The notes under the pieces are model-generated. The model worked only from the letters and a program-made list of their open reading frames with translations, did not search any database and was not told where the DNA came from. The position numbers and the translations under genes are program-made. DNA of 64,000 nucleotides from Lucinisca nassula (Eukaryota; Mollusca; Bivalvia; Lucinida; Lucinidae). Where the stretch lies: positions 156,663,245-156,727,244 of the forward strand of contig OY757011.1 of the NCBI GenBank assembly GCA_963580285.1. Reading direction: 5' to 3'. Positions 45,280-56,700 of the stretch are shown one piece after another (position 1 is the stretch's first letter; every line of letters starts with the position of its first letter).

Positions 45280-45760
45280 AATAGAATAGAAAAAGTTCAG
45301 AGGACCGCTGCTCGTTGGACCTGCAGACGCTGGCGCAACCAAAGTCACGTTGGAGAGATGCTTGAAGAACTCCAGTGGCCGACTCTGCAGGAAAGGCGTG
45401 AGCAGGCTTCTCTGACTCTATTCTATAAAATCCACAATAATTTAACCATTATAGATAAGAGTAGGTACCTATCTGAAGCTGGTGGAGGATGTAGGAGAAC
45501 CAGGTCCCGTCCCTTTCAGTATCACCGTCCTAATGCTTACACGGATGGTTTTAAGAGTTCTTTTTCCCACAGGACAATTGCAACTTGAAATGGCCTTACA
45601 ATCGAAGCTGTCTCTTCTGAGACAGTTGATGGGTTTAAGGTCAAAATATAATATCCAAGGGGTTGGGCAGGGGATAGGCATGGATTCCTTCCCCTGATGA
45701 ATTCTTGTAAATAGTTTTAATCTGCTGGTGGCTGTGTCACAAAGCTCTTTTTTTGGGGTG
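45280..45760 (+). pseudogene. LINE-1 (host copy) RT fragment, part 2 and 3' end
   Basis: Reads NRIEKVQRTAARWTCRRWRN, MLEELQWPTLQERREQASLT, FYKIHNNLTIIDKSRYL, FSHRTIAT stop. It joins in sense to YHHN at 39932 to restore the usual RT C-terminal order, showing that 39933-45279 inserted later. 45600-45760 is probably its 3' UTR. Confidence 0.8.
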
Positions 45761-45939
45761 GGGATTGATTTTTTTTTTGTGCCACACCCCCAACCTTTTA
45801 TCATGGCCAGAATTGACCGAAAAAGGTACCGGGAGAAAGAGAAAGAAATAAGTAAGCGGTTAACCAGTACATTGCACAATCTTTCTTTCTTCCGGTTTCG
45901 CCCAGTAGGGGACACAGACAGTGTATATTACATACACTC

Positions 45940-46550
45940 CAGTGTTGCAGGATGAAAGCCTACACAGTAATCATGCAATTACGGTAGGATTCTTTAACCT
46001 GCACGGGGGATGGTTCTCCCTGCACAGGGGGCCTCCAGTTATCGTCCCGAAGGACGATGCACTTCAGAATCAGAATTGTTACTGGTGACACGTCAAATGA
46101 CATTCATACATCATTCATACTTTATGGCATTCATCCCTGCAAATGATGCCAGTGGAGCGTGTTCGGACACCGAAATTTTCATATCAGAATTGTTTACTGG
46201 TGACACGTCTTTAGACAATCCTTCACCACTGCCGGGGATTGAACCCGGGACCTCTAGCATCAGAGGCAAGTGCACTAGCCACTGCATAATGCTTCCACGC
46301 AGAGCTGAAACCGACCGCACAAGAGTACTGGTAAACCGCTTAAAGGATCTAAGCCTGCCCGGACAAAGTGGCGCTAGTCGGACCTTTCATGCTTATAAAC
46401 CATATTTGTTTCATTTGGCGACAGGGCTTATAAGTAAAGTCATTTCATCTCAATGTCTGGTAAAAGTCCCTCAAAATTGGAAGCAACGTCTCCCAAATAA
46501 TCAAGACAGTGTTGATGGGGATGATCAACCTCAAATCAGCCAAAACAAAC
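45940..46550 (+). mobile_element. S2 SINE-like composite with a nested tRNA-SINE
   Basis: Head module ttgcaggatgaaagcctaca, then from about 46280 the usual S2 body and tail (atgcttccacgcagagctga to tgatcaacctcaaatcagcc). Between them, at 46040-46290 on the minus strand, is a tRNA-headed SINE (box B ccgggttcaatccccg). An A run follows at 46629-46648. Confidence 0.6.
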
Positions 46551-46935
46551 AAATCTTTTGCCAGAAACTGACAATTGCCCTTCTTGAATCAGCGGAACCC
46601 AGGGAGAGAATGACCGTAGAATTACTGATCAATCTCAAAAAAAAAAAAAAAAAAAATCAACCTCAGTATTTACAATTCCAGTGTAAAGCCTTATGTAAAG
46701 TGACAATCGTAATGTTGTTCTGAATGTGTGACATAATTCGTATTTATACTCAAAACAATGAGGCAGTTCTAAAGAGTACTCCTCAACCAATATGTATGTC
46801 TAGGAACATAAGAAAAATCAAAGCACCGAGAGTACTGGTGCCATTGGTCGATTGTCTCTGCGCGTAGCTTGGGGAAAAAGTCCTGGACTGAGATTTAAAC
46901 TGTTTCTTTTAACTCTTAAATTCCAGCTTTTAAGC

Positions 46936-47003
46936 AAATAGTGAAGATCTTGATCAGACGCCGCATTTTTCAGCGTCTAATATAGATCTTCACTGTTTGC
47001 TAA
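46936..47003. repeat. Hairpin of the same MITE family
   Basis: gcaaatagtgaagatcttga ... tatagatcttcactgtttgc; stem with a degenerate centre (cagacgccgca...cagcgtc). A second unrelated perfect hairpin lies at 47127-47157 (tttgggtcgattg, loop acaaa). Confidence 0.7.
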
Positions 47004-47278
47004 ACCAACACTAGGATTCCAACACTCTGACATTACTGCGGCTATTCCCTATATTAAAATTTATTCCGACAAGTTAAGTGATAATCACATGGACTTTAGC
47101 ACTGAAGAGCTTTTTTTCTTGCTAACTTTGGGTCGATTGACAAACAATCGACCCAAACATAGGCCGCTGTATTATTACCGCTATAAGATGAAGTGTTGCG
47201 TACATCAAAGAGTGCTATCTGTGAAATCTGGACTGGAATCAACTGTTGGGTTTGGCAAGCAGTGTAGACCAAGATCAT

Positions 47279-48050
47279 GACGGTTAACATTTTTGCCAAG
47301 TAATTTCACAATCCATCCAGGAATATTACAGTTATTGCCCAAACAAGAAAAAAGACCCTTTTTTACATTTTACCTCTAAGTATGACCTTGACCTTTGAGG
47401 TACAGACCTGGGTCATGCGCGCAACACATCGTGTCATGGTGGTTTACATTTCTACCAAGTAATTTCAAAATCCATCTAAAAATAAGAAATTTATTGACCG
47501 GGCACTATTTGCCCATACATACATACACAGTTTTGTGACTGAGAAACATCCAAGGGAAATAACTCAAAAAGTATAAATGCAAGAGTTATAGTTTTGCGCC
47601 CTGCATGTCGTCTAATGTTGATTAATATTTATATGACGTTTTGTGAAGATAGCTTGAAGAGTTTTCAAGTTATAGAGCGGGCACGGTTTTGTGATAGATG
47701 GATGGATAATCAGACAGACAGACGCACGGGGGAAAACAATATGTCTCCCCGAAAAGGAGGAGACATAATAAGAAAGTTATTGACCGGACAAGAAGAGACC
47801 CCTTTTTTGACCTTTGACCTCTTAGTATTATCTTTACCTTGGAGGTACCGACCTGGGTCTTGCGTCTGACACAGCGTCTCGTGATGGTTAACATTTCTGC
47901 CAAATAATTTCAAAATCTATCCAAGAATAAGGAAGTAATTGACCGGACACGAAAAAGGACCCCTTTTTGACCTTGACCTTGACATTGGATGTACGGACCT
48001 GGGTCTTGCGTGCGACACATCGTCTAATAAAGGTGCCTTCGACATCTGCT
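47279..48050 (+). repeat. G-unit array split by a P3 hairpin-ended element
   Basis: Diverged units of about 165 bp (ggtacagacctgggtcatgc, gttaacatttctgccaagta, attgaccggacacgaaaa) at 47279-47480 and 47765-48050. Between them 47500-47770 ends in a cagacagacagacgcacggg repeat and stem-loop tatgtctccc...ggagacata. The same 'microsatellite then G/C-rich hairpin' end as P1, P2 and P4. Confidence 0.55.
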
Positions 48051-48539
48051 CATGTACATATCACTAGCAATGTTAACAAGAACCCATTGCATGACCCGAA
48101 AAATGAAGCCAACAATGGCAGGATCATAGGATTAGCAAGAATAAGAGGGCCATGATGGCCCTGGGTCGCTCACCTGAGTCCAAGATAATTCATTGCTTAT
48201 GAAAAACAAGTCCCAAGGCAGGGGTCAATCTTTCTTTAAACTTGGTCACAGGTAAAGGTCGCAAGTACAAAATTTTGTATGAGTGGGAAGCCCTTGTCAC
48301 AAGGAACCTACATGCAAAATATAATAATATACTGAACCGAAAAAGAAACGCAACTTTTTAACCCAAAAGATTTTCATGCAACCATCAGGTTGACTGAAAA
48401 ATCATTTTGCGATTTACTTTCATACTTTTTAAACTTTCTTATGCAGAAAACATTTGGGCGATATCTGTAGTTTAACGCTCCATTTGGCAATTCGTTGTTT
48501 TCAACATTTCCTCGTGCAGTACGTTTAATGTATAGTGTA

Positions 48540-48879
48540 TTGTGTGTGTGAATTCGGGTTTACCGTCGCTTTCAACAATTTTTCAGTCATATCACGACGG
48601 TGTTTGGTTGCGACAGGGAGCTCAATGCCCACGTTTATAGTGCTGCCTCACTGAAGTATCATGTCCCAGACACATTACATGATACCACACCCAGTCACAT
48701 TATCCTGACACTGGATCGACCAGTCCTAGCTCTACCCCGTAAATCTGAGTGCCAAGCGAGGAGCAGCTAGTACCATTTTTAACGACTTTGGTATGTCGCG
48801 GCCCGGGATCGAACCCGAGACCTCCCGTTCCCCGGAGCGGACAATCTACCAACTGAGCTATATATCGGGGCCGGTGCAA
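48540..48879 (-). mobile_element. S1 tRNA-derived SINE with 13-bp target duplication
   Basis: Flanked by aatgtatagtgta (48527-48539, 48880-48892). In reverse, a tRNA-like head (box A tagctcagttggtaga form, box B ggttcgatcccgggcc), a body ending aagcgacggtaaacccgaat and a short gt/ca repeat tail. It sits inside the Tc1-like element just upstream of the transposase start. Confidence 0.85.
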
Positions 48880-48965
48880 AATGTATAGTGTAACCTCAAC
48901 ATATTGGCATATTGTGTTACCTGGAGTTTAGGTTTCAAAAGTCCGGTATAATTTCTCTACGGAAT

Positions 48966-49880
48966 ATGGTACGTTTGACGCAAGATCAACGTAACGTAGC
49001 GGTCCAAATGCTTCTACGTGGGAAGTCTCAGGCTGTCATCGCCAGGAACTTCCAAGTGAGTAAATTGACGATAACTCGCTTGTACCAGCGTCTACGTTAA
49101 ACGGGAACGACAAATGACAGGCCCAGAAGTGGACATCCACGCGTCACGACACATCGACAGGACCGATACATCCGTCTAATCCACCTTCGTAATCGGTTCC
49201 GTATAGCCGTCGAGACGTCTCAGGTGACACCAGGAACGCACAACAATCGAATACGTGCAGATACTTTCAGGAATCCCCTTCGATAGTTTGGCTTACGTCC
49301 TCGTCGTCCGTACGTTGGTATGCCATTAACACCACGACGACGTCAAGTTAGAATGGCGTGGCTCACAGAACATAGGCCAAACCTGTTTGACGAGTCCAGG
49401 TACTTGTTGTACAGAGCTGACGACCGTCAACGTGTGTACAGGCGTGACGGAGAGCGTTATCGTGACAATTGTTTGGTTGAACGTGATCGATTTGGAGGCG
49501 CTGGGTTGATGGTGTGGGCTGGCATGTCTTATGGTCATAGAACGCCCCTGGTATTCATTGCTGGATCTTTGATGGCTCAGTGTTACGTTGACGTCGACGT
49601 CGTTTTACGACCGGTAGTTGTTCCATATGTATGACAGCGCAACGTTACGTTTCAACAGGATAACGCTCGGGCACATGTAGCAAGGCTCAGCATGGCGTTT
49701 CTTCAGCAAAACAACGTTGACGTGATGCACTGGCCTCCGTATAGTCCAGATCTCTCTCCTATACAACATTTGTGGAACGTATTGGATATGCGCATACGTA
49801 ACTGCCCCCAGCCGCCAACAACTTGTCAAGCCTTGCGTCTCCCGCTCATACAGTTGTCCAGGCAGAGATCAATCGTTTAA
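48966..49880 (+). pseudogene. Tc1/mariner-superfamily transposase, degraded
   Basis: One continuous frame with three in-frame stops (49098-49100, 49284-49286, 49632-49634) and no frameshift before the terminal TAA at 49878. It opens with a helix-turn-helix DNA-binding domain (MVRLTQDQRNVAVQML, AVIARNFQVSKLTITRLYQR). The DDE domain shows LFDESRYLL, VTFQQDNARAHVARL and WPPYSPDLSPIQHLWN. The last motif is normally ...NPIEHLW, so the third catalytic acidic residue is Gln. The segment before DESR is shorter than in Tc1, suggesting a small in-frame deletion. A dead copy. Confidence 0.85.
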
Positions 49881-52800
49881 TCCTGTCCATGACCAGGCGT
49901 GTGCGTGTAGGACTGAATGCAAACGGAAGACATACTCGCTATTAACTGCTTATGTTTTGAACTTGCAAAATGACTACCTCTATGACAAAACGGATTTGTG
50001 TTCCAGAAATTGAACTCTCTATGGTAGTTATATTCAGGAATGATTATATTATTGCGTCATTAAAACGATTTTCTGCAAGCATGATTATTTCTGCAAACCT
50101 ATCTCAAACCATTCAAAATAATGACAAAGTAGGTCACCAGTCAAGGTCACAGGTCAGAATTTTGTATAAGCGGGAAGCCCTTGTCACAAGGAACCTACAT
50201 GAAAATTATGAAAGCACTATCTCATTGGCTAAAGCAAGTCGCATGTCAAGGTCAAGGACACAGGTCAAAATTTTTTGTATGTGTGGGAAGCCCTTGTCAC
50301 AAAGAATCTACATGCTAAATATGAACGCTCTATCTCATACAGTTCAAAAGTCATGAAAATGAGTGGAAAACCATTGTCACAAAAAACCTACATACCAATT
50401 TATGAAGGCTCTACCTGAAATGGCTCAAAAGTTATGATAAAGTAGGTCACAGGTCAAATTATTCTTGCATATGTGGGAAGCCCTTGTCAAAAGGAACCTA
50501 CATACCAAATATGAAGGCTCTATCTCAAACAATTCAAAAGTTATGATGGAATAGGTCACACGTCACTTTTTGTATGAGTTGGAAGCCCTTGTCTCAAGAA
50601 ATCTACATGCCAAATATGAAGGCTCTATCTCAAAGTTTTCAAAAGTAATGTTAAGTAGGTCAGAGTTTAAGGTCACAAGTCAAAATGTTTTGTATGAATG
50701 GAAAGCCCTTGTCACAAGAAACCTACATAATAAATATAAAGGATCTACAATACACCGTTCAAAAGTTATGACCAATGTTGTTTTTTGCTTTAAAGTCGCA
50801 GATCAAGGTAAAGAGCAACATGTATTGTATGAGTGGGGAGCCCTTGTTACAAGGAACCTACATGATAAATGACAAATATAAATGCTCTATCTCAAATGGT
50901 TCAAAAGTTATGACCAATGTTACTTTTTCTTTGATGTAGGTCACAGGTCAAGGTCACAGATCAAATTTTGTTTTGTATGAGTTAGAAGCCCTGGTCACAA
51001 GGAACCTTCATTCCAAATATGAAGGCACTAATTCAAACAGTTCAAAAATTATGACCAATTTTATTTTTCTTAAAAGTAGGTCACATGTCAAGGGACATAA
51101 AAGCTTACTGTTCTGTTCATAAAGCACCAACCTAACCAAAATATATTGTCAAGATGATCATTATGAGGAAGTTTGATGATGATCAAAACAAAGCTCTGAC
51201 CTCTAGAGTGTTCACAAGGTTTTTCTGTGACTTGACCTACTGACCTACTTTTTGACTTGACTCGTATTCGAACTTGACCGACTTAATATCAAGATGATCA
51301 TTCTGGGCAAGTCTGGTGATCATTGACCAAAACTGTGGCATTTCGAGCATTTCACAAGGTTTTCCTATGATTTGACCAACTGACTTACTTTTTGAATCAA
51401 CATGACCAATATTCAAATTTTACAGAGTTATTGTCAAGACAATCATTCTGAGCAAGTTTGATTATGAATGGACCAAAATTGTGGCCTCTAAAACATTCAC
51501 ATGGAGTTCTTATGGTTTGACCAACTGACCTACATTTTGACGCAACATGAGTTACATGACCCATATTCAAATTTGACCGAGATATTGTCAAGATAATCAT
51601 TCTGAGCAAGTTTGATGGTGATTGGACATCAACTGTGGCCTCTAGAGTGCTCACAAGATTTTTAAACGGTTTGACCTAATGACTGGCATGACCCATATTT
51701 GAACTTGTCTTAGGTATTGTCAAGATGATCATCCTGAATAAGTTTAATGATGATTGGACCAACAAATAAAGCTTCTAGTGTTTACAAGGTTTTTCCATGA
51801 TTTGATCTACTGACCTACTTTTGAACCAACATGACCCATATTTGAACTTGACTGAGATATTGTCAAGATGATCATTCTGAGCAAGTTTGATAATGATTGG
51901 ACATAAATTGTGGCCTCTAAAGTGCTCACAAGTTTTTTCTATGGCTTGACCTGTTAACCTTCTTTTTGACCCAACATGACCAATATTCAAATTTGACTGA
52001 GATATTGTCAAGATGATCATTTTGAACAAGTTTGATGATGATTGGACCAGGACTGTGGCCTCTACAATGCTCATGCCGTTTTTCTATGATTTGACCTACT
52101 GACCTACTTTTCAAACCGACATAATGCATATTCAATCTTGACTGAGATATTGTCATGATGATCATTCTGATTAAGTTAGATGAGGATTGGACTAAAACTA
52201 TGGTCTCTAGGATCAGCAACTGCTCTCAAGAACATGGTCAAAATAGGCATTTTCAGCAATCAATGGGACATAATGATTAACAGGCCCATATAACCAGGTT
52301 TCGAACTCATTGAAGCTTTTATTCCAATCCCTCTTATATATAAGTTTCAGAAAGATCCAATCAAAACTGAAAGGGCTACGGTGGTGATAAGGTCAAAAAC
52401 AGGCATTTTCAGCAACCAAGGGGACATAACTCTATGGTAAATAGGCCGACGTTGCAAGTTTTCAAACTCATCCGAGCCTTTACCCCAAGCCTACTTATGT
52501 TTTAGTTTCAGAAAGATCTGATCAAAACTGAAGGCGCTACAGTGCTGACAACTATTTTCACATTGTAAATAAGTTCTATAACAACTACTATACTATGTAA
52601 CACGACTATACTATGTAAGTCTATGGGACCTTGTGGTTGCCATAGCAATCAAAGTTTATATTCAATTTTAATAAAAACAATGTCATCATCCCCCACCAGA
52701 GGCATACTACAGATGAGAAATGACTAAGATCAGCCTGCAGGTTGCAGAGATATAACCGGTCAAAGATGCTGACGGATGAACGACGGAACAACTACTATAC

Positions 52801-53057
52801 TATAAGCTCCCCTGGAGCCTTCACACGGGTGGTAATCAGGGGAACTAGCTCGAAAATGAGTCAATGGTGTTCCCTCAACACATCCGGGAACTGTCAAGCT
52901 AGCTCCATCACCAGGAAAGATGTAAACAAAGGTATATCTCGAATAGTTTCATCACCATTTTTCTTTGTAAGCTGTTTATAAAAACAAGAGGGCCAACTGG
53001 CCCTGTAGCGCTCACCTGCGTACCAGAAAATCATGAGTGATGTTCAGAATACTCATC

Positions 53058-53336
53058 GGGACTTGAAGAAATATATTAGGCTACACGGTGCTTCCATGCA
53101 GAGCTGGAACCGAACGCAGATGAGTACTGGTAAACAGCTTAGAGGTTCTAAGCCTGCCCAGGAAAAGTGGTGCCAGTTGAACCGTCTATGCATTTAAACC
53201 CTATTGGTTTCATTGGGCAGCAGAGCTTAAGATGTCATTTCATCTCAATGTAGAGTAAAAGTCCCACAAATCTGGAAGCAAAGTCTTCAAAATGACCTAC
53301 ACAGTGTTGACGGGGGTGTTAAACCTCAAATCAATC
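53058..53336 (+). mobile_element. S2 SINE-like repeat in the 5' region of H5
   Basis: From cgggacttgaagaaatatat to gggtgttaaacctcaaatca; all blocks in order. Confidence 0.75.
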
Positions 53337-53667
53337 AAAAATCGGGGCCATGTGGTTTCAGAAAAGAAGATTTTTGAAGTTGATCCATTATAAGTCTATT
53401 GGAGTTAAGGAGCCCTGGTGAATGGCCAATTCAGACTCCAGGGGCATGGTTGGCCGGATTTATGTAGGAGACCACTTGACATTGCTACATACTAAATATC
53501 TAAGCTCTGGGCCACATGGTTTCGCAGAAGAAGACTTTTGAAGTTTTTTTCCAGTATAAGTTTATTGGTGCTAATGAGCCCTGGGGCATGACAAAGTTTG
53601 ACCCAAAAGGGCATGGTTGGCATGATTTATGTGGGTGACCATTTTATGTTGCTATATACTAAATATC

Positions 53668-53758
53668 GCAGACTTTCGGATGAGTCTATAAACCGAGGTC
53701 CCGTCTCCGTATGACCTTAGCTGTTGGTGGGACGTAAAACTGAAACACTCACTCACTC
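53668..53758 (+). mobile_element. 5'-truncated SINE with 14-bp target duplication
   Basis: Flanked by atatactaaatatc (53654-53667, 53759-53772) within an E unit. Only the 3' part: ctataaaccgaggtcccgtc, gctgttggtgggacgtaaaa, tail actcactcactc. Confidence 0.8.
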
Positions 53759-56700
53759 ATATACTAAATATCTAAGGTCAGTACTTCATGGTTTCAGAAA
53801 AGAAGATTTTCCAAGCTTATTTTCCATTATGCCATTATTAGTTTATTGGAGTTACGGGGTCACAAGATTTGGCCAATTTAGACCCTAGGGGCATGACTGG
53901 CAGGATTCACATAGGAGACCACTCGGCGTTGCTACATGCTAAATACCTAAGCTCTCGTCCTTATGTTTTCAGAGAAGAAGATTTTTGAAGTTTGTTTTTC
54001 ATTTTAAGTTGTACATTTCAAGTCTATGGTAGGTAACGTTCCCATGGGCGTGGTAAATTTTGACCCAGGGGGCATTTTTGGCAGGATTTATTAAGGTGAC
54101 CATTTCATGTGGCTACATACTAAAGGTCTAACCACTGGGACTTATGGTTTCAGAGGAGAAGATTTTTGAAGTTGTTTTTTTTATTTATTTTTTTTCCATT
54201 ATCAGTCTATGGGAGCTAATGAGCCCATGGGTGCGGCCAATTTTGACCCCAAGAGCATGGTTGACAGGATTTATGTAGGTGACCACTTGACATTGCTACA
54301 TGCTACATATTTAAGCTCTGGGCCCTGTGGTTTCATAGAAGAAGATTTTTGAAGTTTCTTCAATTATAAGTCTATATGAGGTGATGAGCACGGGAGTGGC
54401 CAATTTTGACCCCAGGGACAGGGTTAGCCGGATTTATGTAGGTGACGATTTTATGTTGCTAGATACTAAATATCTAAATTCAGTGCATCACAGTTTCAGA
54501 GAAGATGATTTTGAAGTTTTTTTTTCCATTATGAGTCTATGGGAGCTAAGGGGCCCCGGGACGTGGCCCATTTGGAACCCAGGGGTATGATTGGCAGGAT
54601 TTATGTAGGTGACCACTTGCCATTGCTCCATGCTAAATATATAAGCTCTGGGCCCTGTGGTTTCAGAGAAGAAGATTTTTGAAGCTTTTTCCATTTTGAG
54701 TTTATGGGAGCTAAGTGGCCCCAGGGTGGGGTCCATTTGGACCCCAGGGGCATGATTGGCAGGGTTTATGTAGGTGACCACTTGCTGTTGCTACATGCCA
54801 AATATCTAAGCTCTGGGCCCTGTTGTTTCATAAGACGAAGATGATTTTTTAAGCTTTTTTTCCATTATGAGTCTATGGAAGCTAAGGGTCCCCGGAGAGT
54901 GGCCCAATTGGACCCCAGGGGCATGATTGGCAGGATTTATTTAGGTGACCACTTGCTGTTGCTACATGCTAAATATCTAAGCCATGGGCCCTGTGGTTTC
55001 AGAGAAGGAGATTTTTGAAGCTTTTTTCCATTATGAGTCTATGGGAGCTTAGGGGCCCTGGGGCGTGGCCCATTTGGACCCCAGGGGCATGATTGACAGG
55101 ATTTATGTAGGTGACTACTTGCCGTTTGCCACATGCTAAATATATAAGCTCTGGGCCCTGTGGTTTCAGAGAAGAAGATTTTTGAAGCATTTTTTTCCAT
55201 TATAAGTCTATGGCAGCTAAGGGGCCCCAGGGTGTGGCCAATTTGGACCCCAGGGGCATGACTGGCAGGATTTATGTAGGTGACCACTTGACATTGATAC
55301 AAGCTAAATATCTAAACTCTGGGTACTGTGGTTTCAGAGAAGAAGATTTTTGAAGCTTTTTTCCCATTATGAGTCTATAGGAGCAAAGGGGCCCCGGGGT
55401 GTGGCCAATTTGGACGCCAGGGGCATGATTGGCAGGAATCATGTAGGTGACCACTTAACATTGTTACAAGCTAAATATCTAAGCTCTGGGCCCTGTGGTT
55501 TCAGAGAAGAAGATTTTTCCCATTATAAGTCTATGGGAGCTATATGTTGCCATGGCAACCAGAATTCCAATCCGATCAGCCCAAAAACCTTATGCAGCCT
55601 TTCGCCCTACCTGATGATGCTTCACATGAAATATGATCAAGATTGGCCATAGGGTATTAGTCTATGGGAGCTAAGGGGGTCTGCTGGTGTGGCCAATTTG
55701 GACCCCAGGGGCATGATTGGCAGGATTTATGTAGGTGACCACTTGTCATTGCCACATGCTAAATATCTAAGCTCTGGGCCCTATGGTTTCAGAGAAGAAG
55801 ATTTTTGAAGCTTTTTTCGATCATGAGTCTATGGGAGCTAAGGGGCCCCGGGGCGTGGCCCATTTTGACCCAAGGGGCATGATTGGCAGGATTTAAGTAG
55901 GTGACCACTTGCCGTTGCTACATGCTAAATATCTTAGCTCTGTGCCCTGTGGTTTCGGAGAAGAAGATTTTTAAGCTTTTTTTCTATTATGAGTCTATGG
56001 GAGATAAGGGGCTCCAGGACATGGCCCATTTGGACCCCCAGGGGCATGATTGGTAGGATTTATGCAGGTGACCACTTGCCGTTGCTACATGCTAAATATC
56101 TAAGCTCTGGGCCTTGTAGTTTCAGAGAAGATTTTTGAAGCTTTTTTCCATTATGAGACTTTGGGAGCAAAGAAGCCCCAGGGTGTGACCCATTTGGAAC
56201 CCAGGGGCATGATTGGCAGGAATTATGTAGGTGACCACTTGCTGTTGCTACATGCTAAATATCTAAGCTCTGGGCCCTGTGGTTTCAGAGAAGGAGCTTT
56301 TTGAAGCCTTTTTTCCATTATGAGTCTATGGGAGCTAAGGGGCTCTGGGGCGTGGCCCATTTGGACCCCAGGGGCATGATTGGTAGGATTTTTGTAGGTG
56401 ACCACTTGCCGTTGCTACATGCTAAATATCTAAGCTCTGAACCCTGTGGTTTCAGAGAAGAAGCTTTTTGAAGCTTTTTTCCATTATGAGTCTATAGGCG
56501 CTAAGGGGCCTGGGGTGTGGCCCGTTTGGACCCAAGGGGCATGATTGGCAGGATTAATATAGGTGACCACTTGCCGTTGCTACATGCAAAATATCTAAGC
56601 TCTGGGCCCTGTGGTTTCATAAGACAAGATGATTTTTGAAGCTTTTTTCCATTATGAGTCTACGGGAGCGAATAGGCCCCGGGGCGTGGCCCATTTGGAA

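Larger units (their letters stand above)
48326..50098 (+). mobile_element. Tc1-like element remnant
   Basis: Left edge ctgaaccgaaaaagaaacgc follows ...ataatata in a C-unit array that resumes at about 50099 (ctatctcaaaccattcaaaa). A matching right terminal inverted repeat was not found. Contains the transposase pseudogene and a SINE. Confidence 0.55.
48143..52835 (+). mobile_element. P1 element H4 (C, B and D units), interrupted by a Tc1-like element
   Basis: 5' end aagagggccatgatggccct then gggtcgctcacctgag. Cargo: C units (gaagcccttgtcacaaggaa; 48240-48325 and 50099-51100), B units (51110-52210), D units (52215-52560), then a terminal module with gttgccatagcaat. The 3' end (agctcccctggagccttcac) is a decayed stem-loop. 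The Tc1-like element and a SINE sit in the C array. Confidence 0.65.

Noticed and set aside
46010..46723. 237-aa ORF
   Set aside because: Runs through a SINE, an S2 repeat and an A run; no domain, and the minus strand holds the tRNA head.
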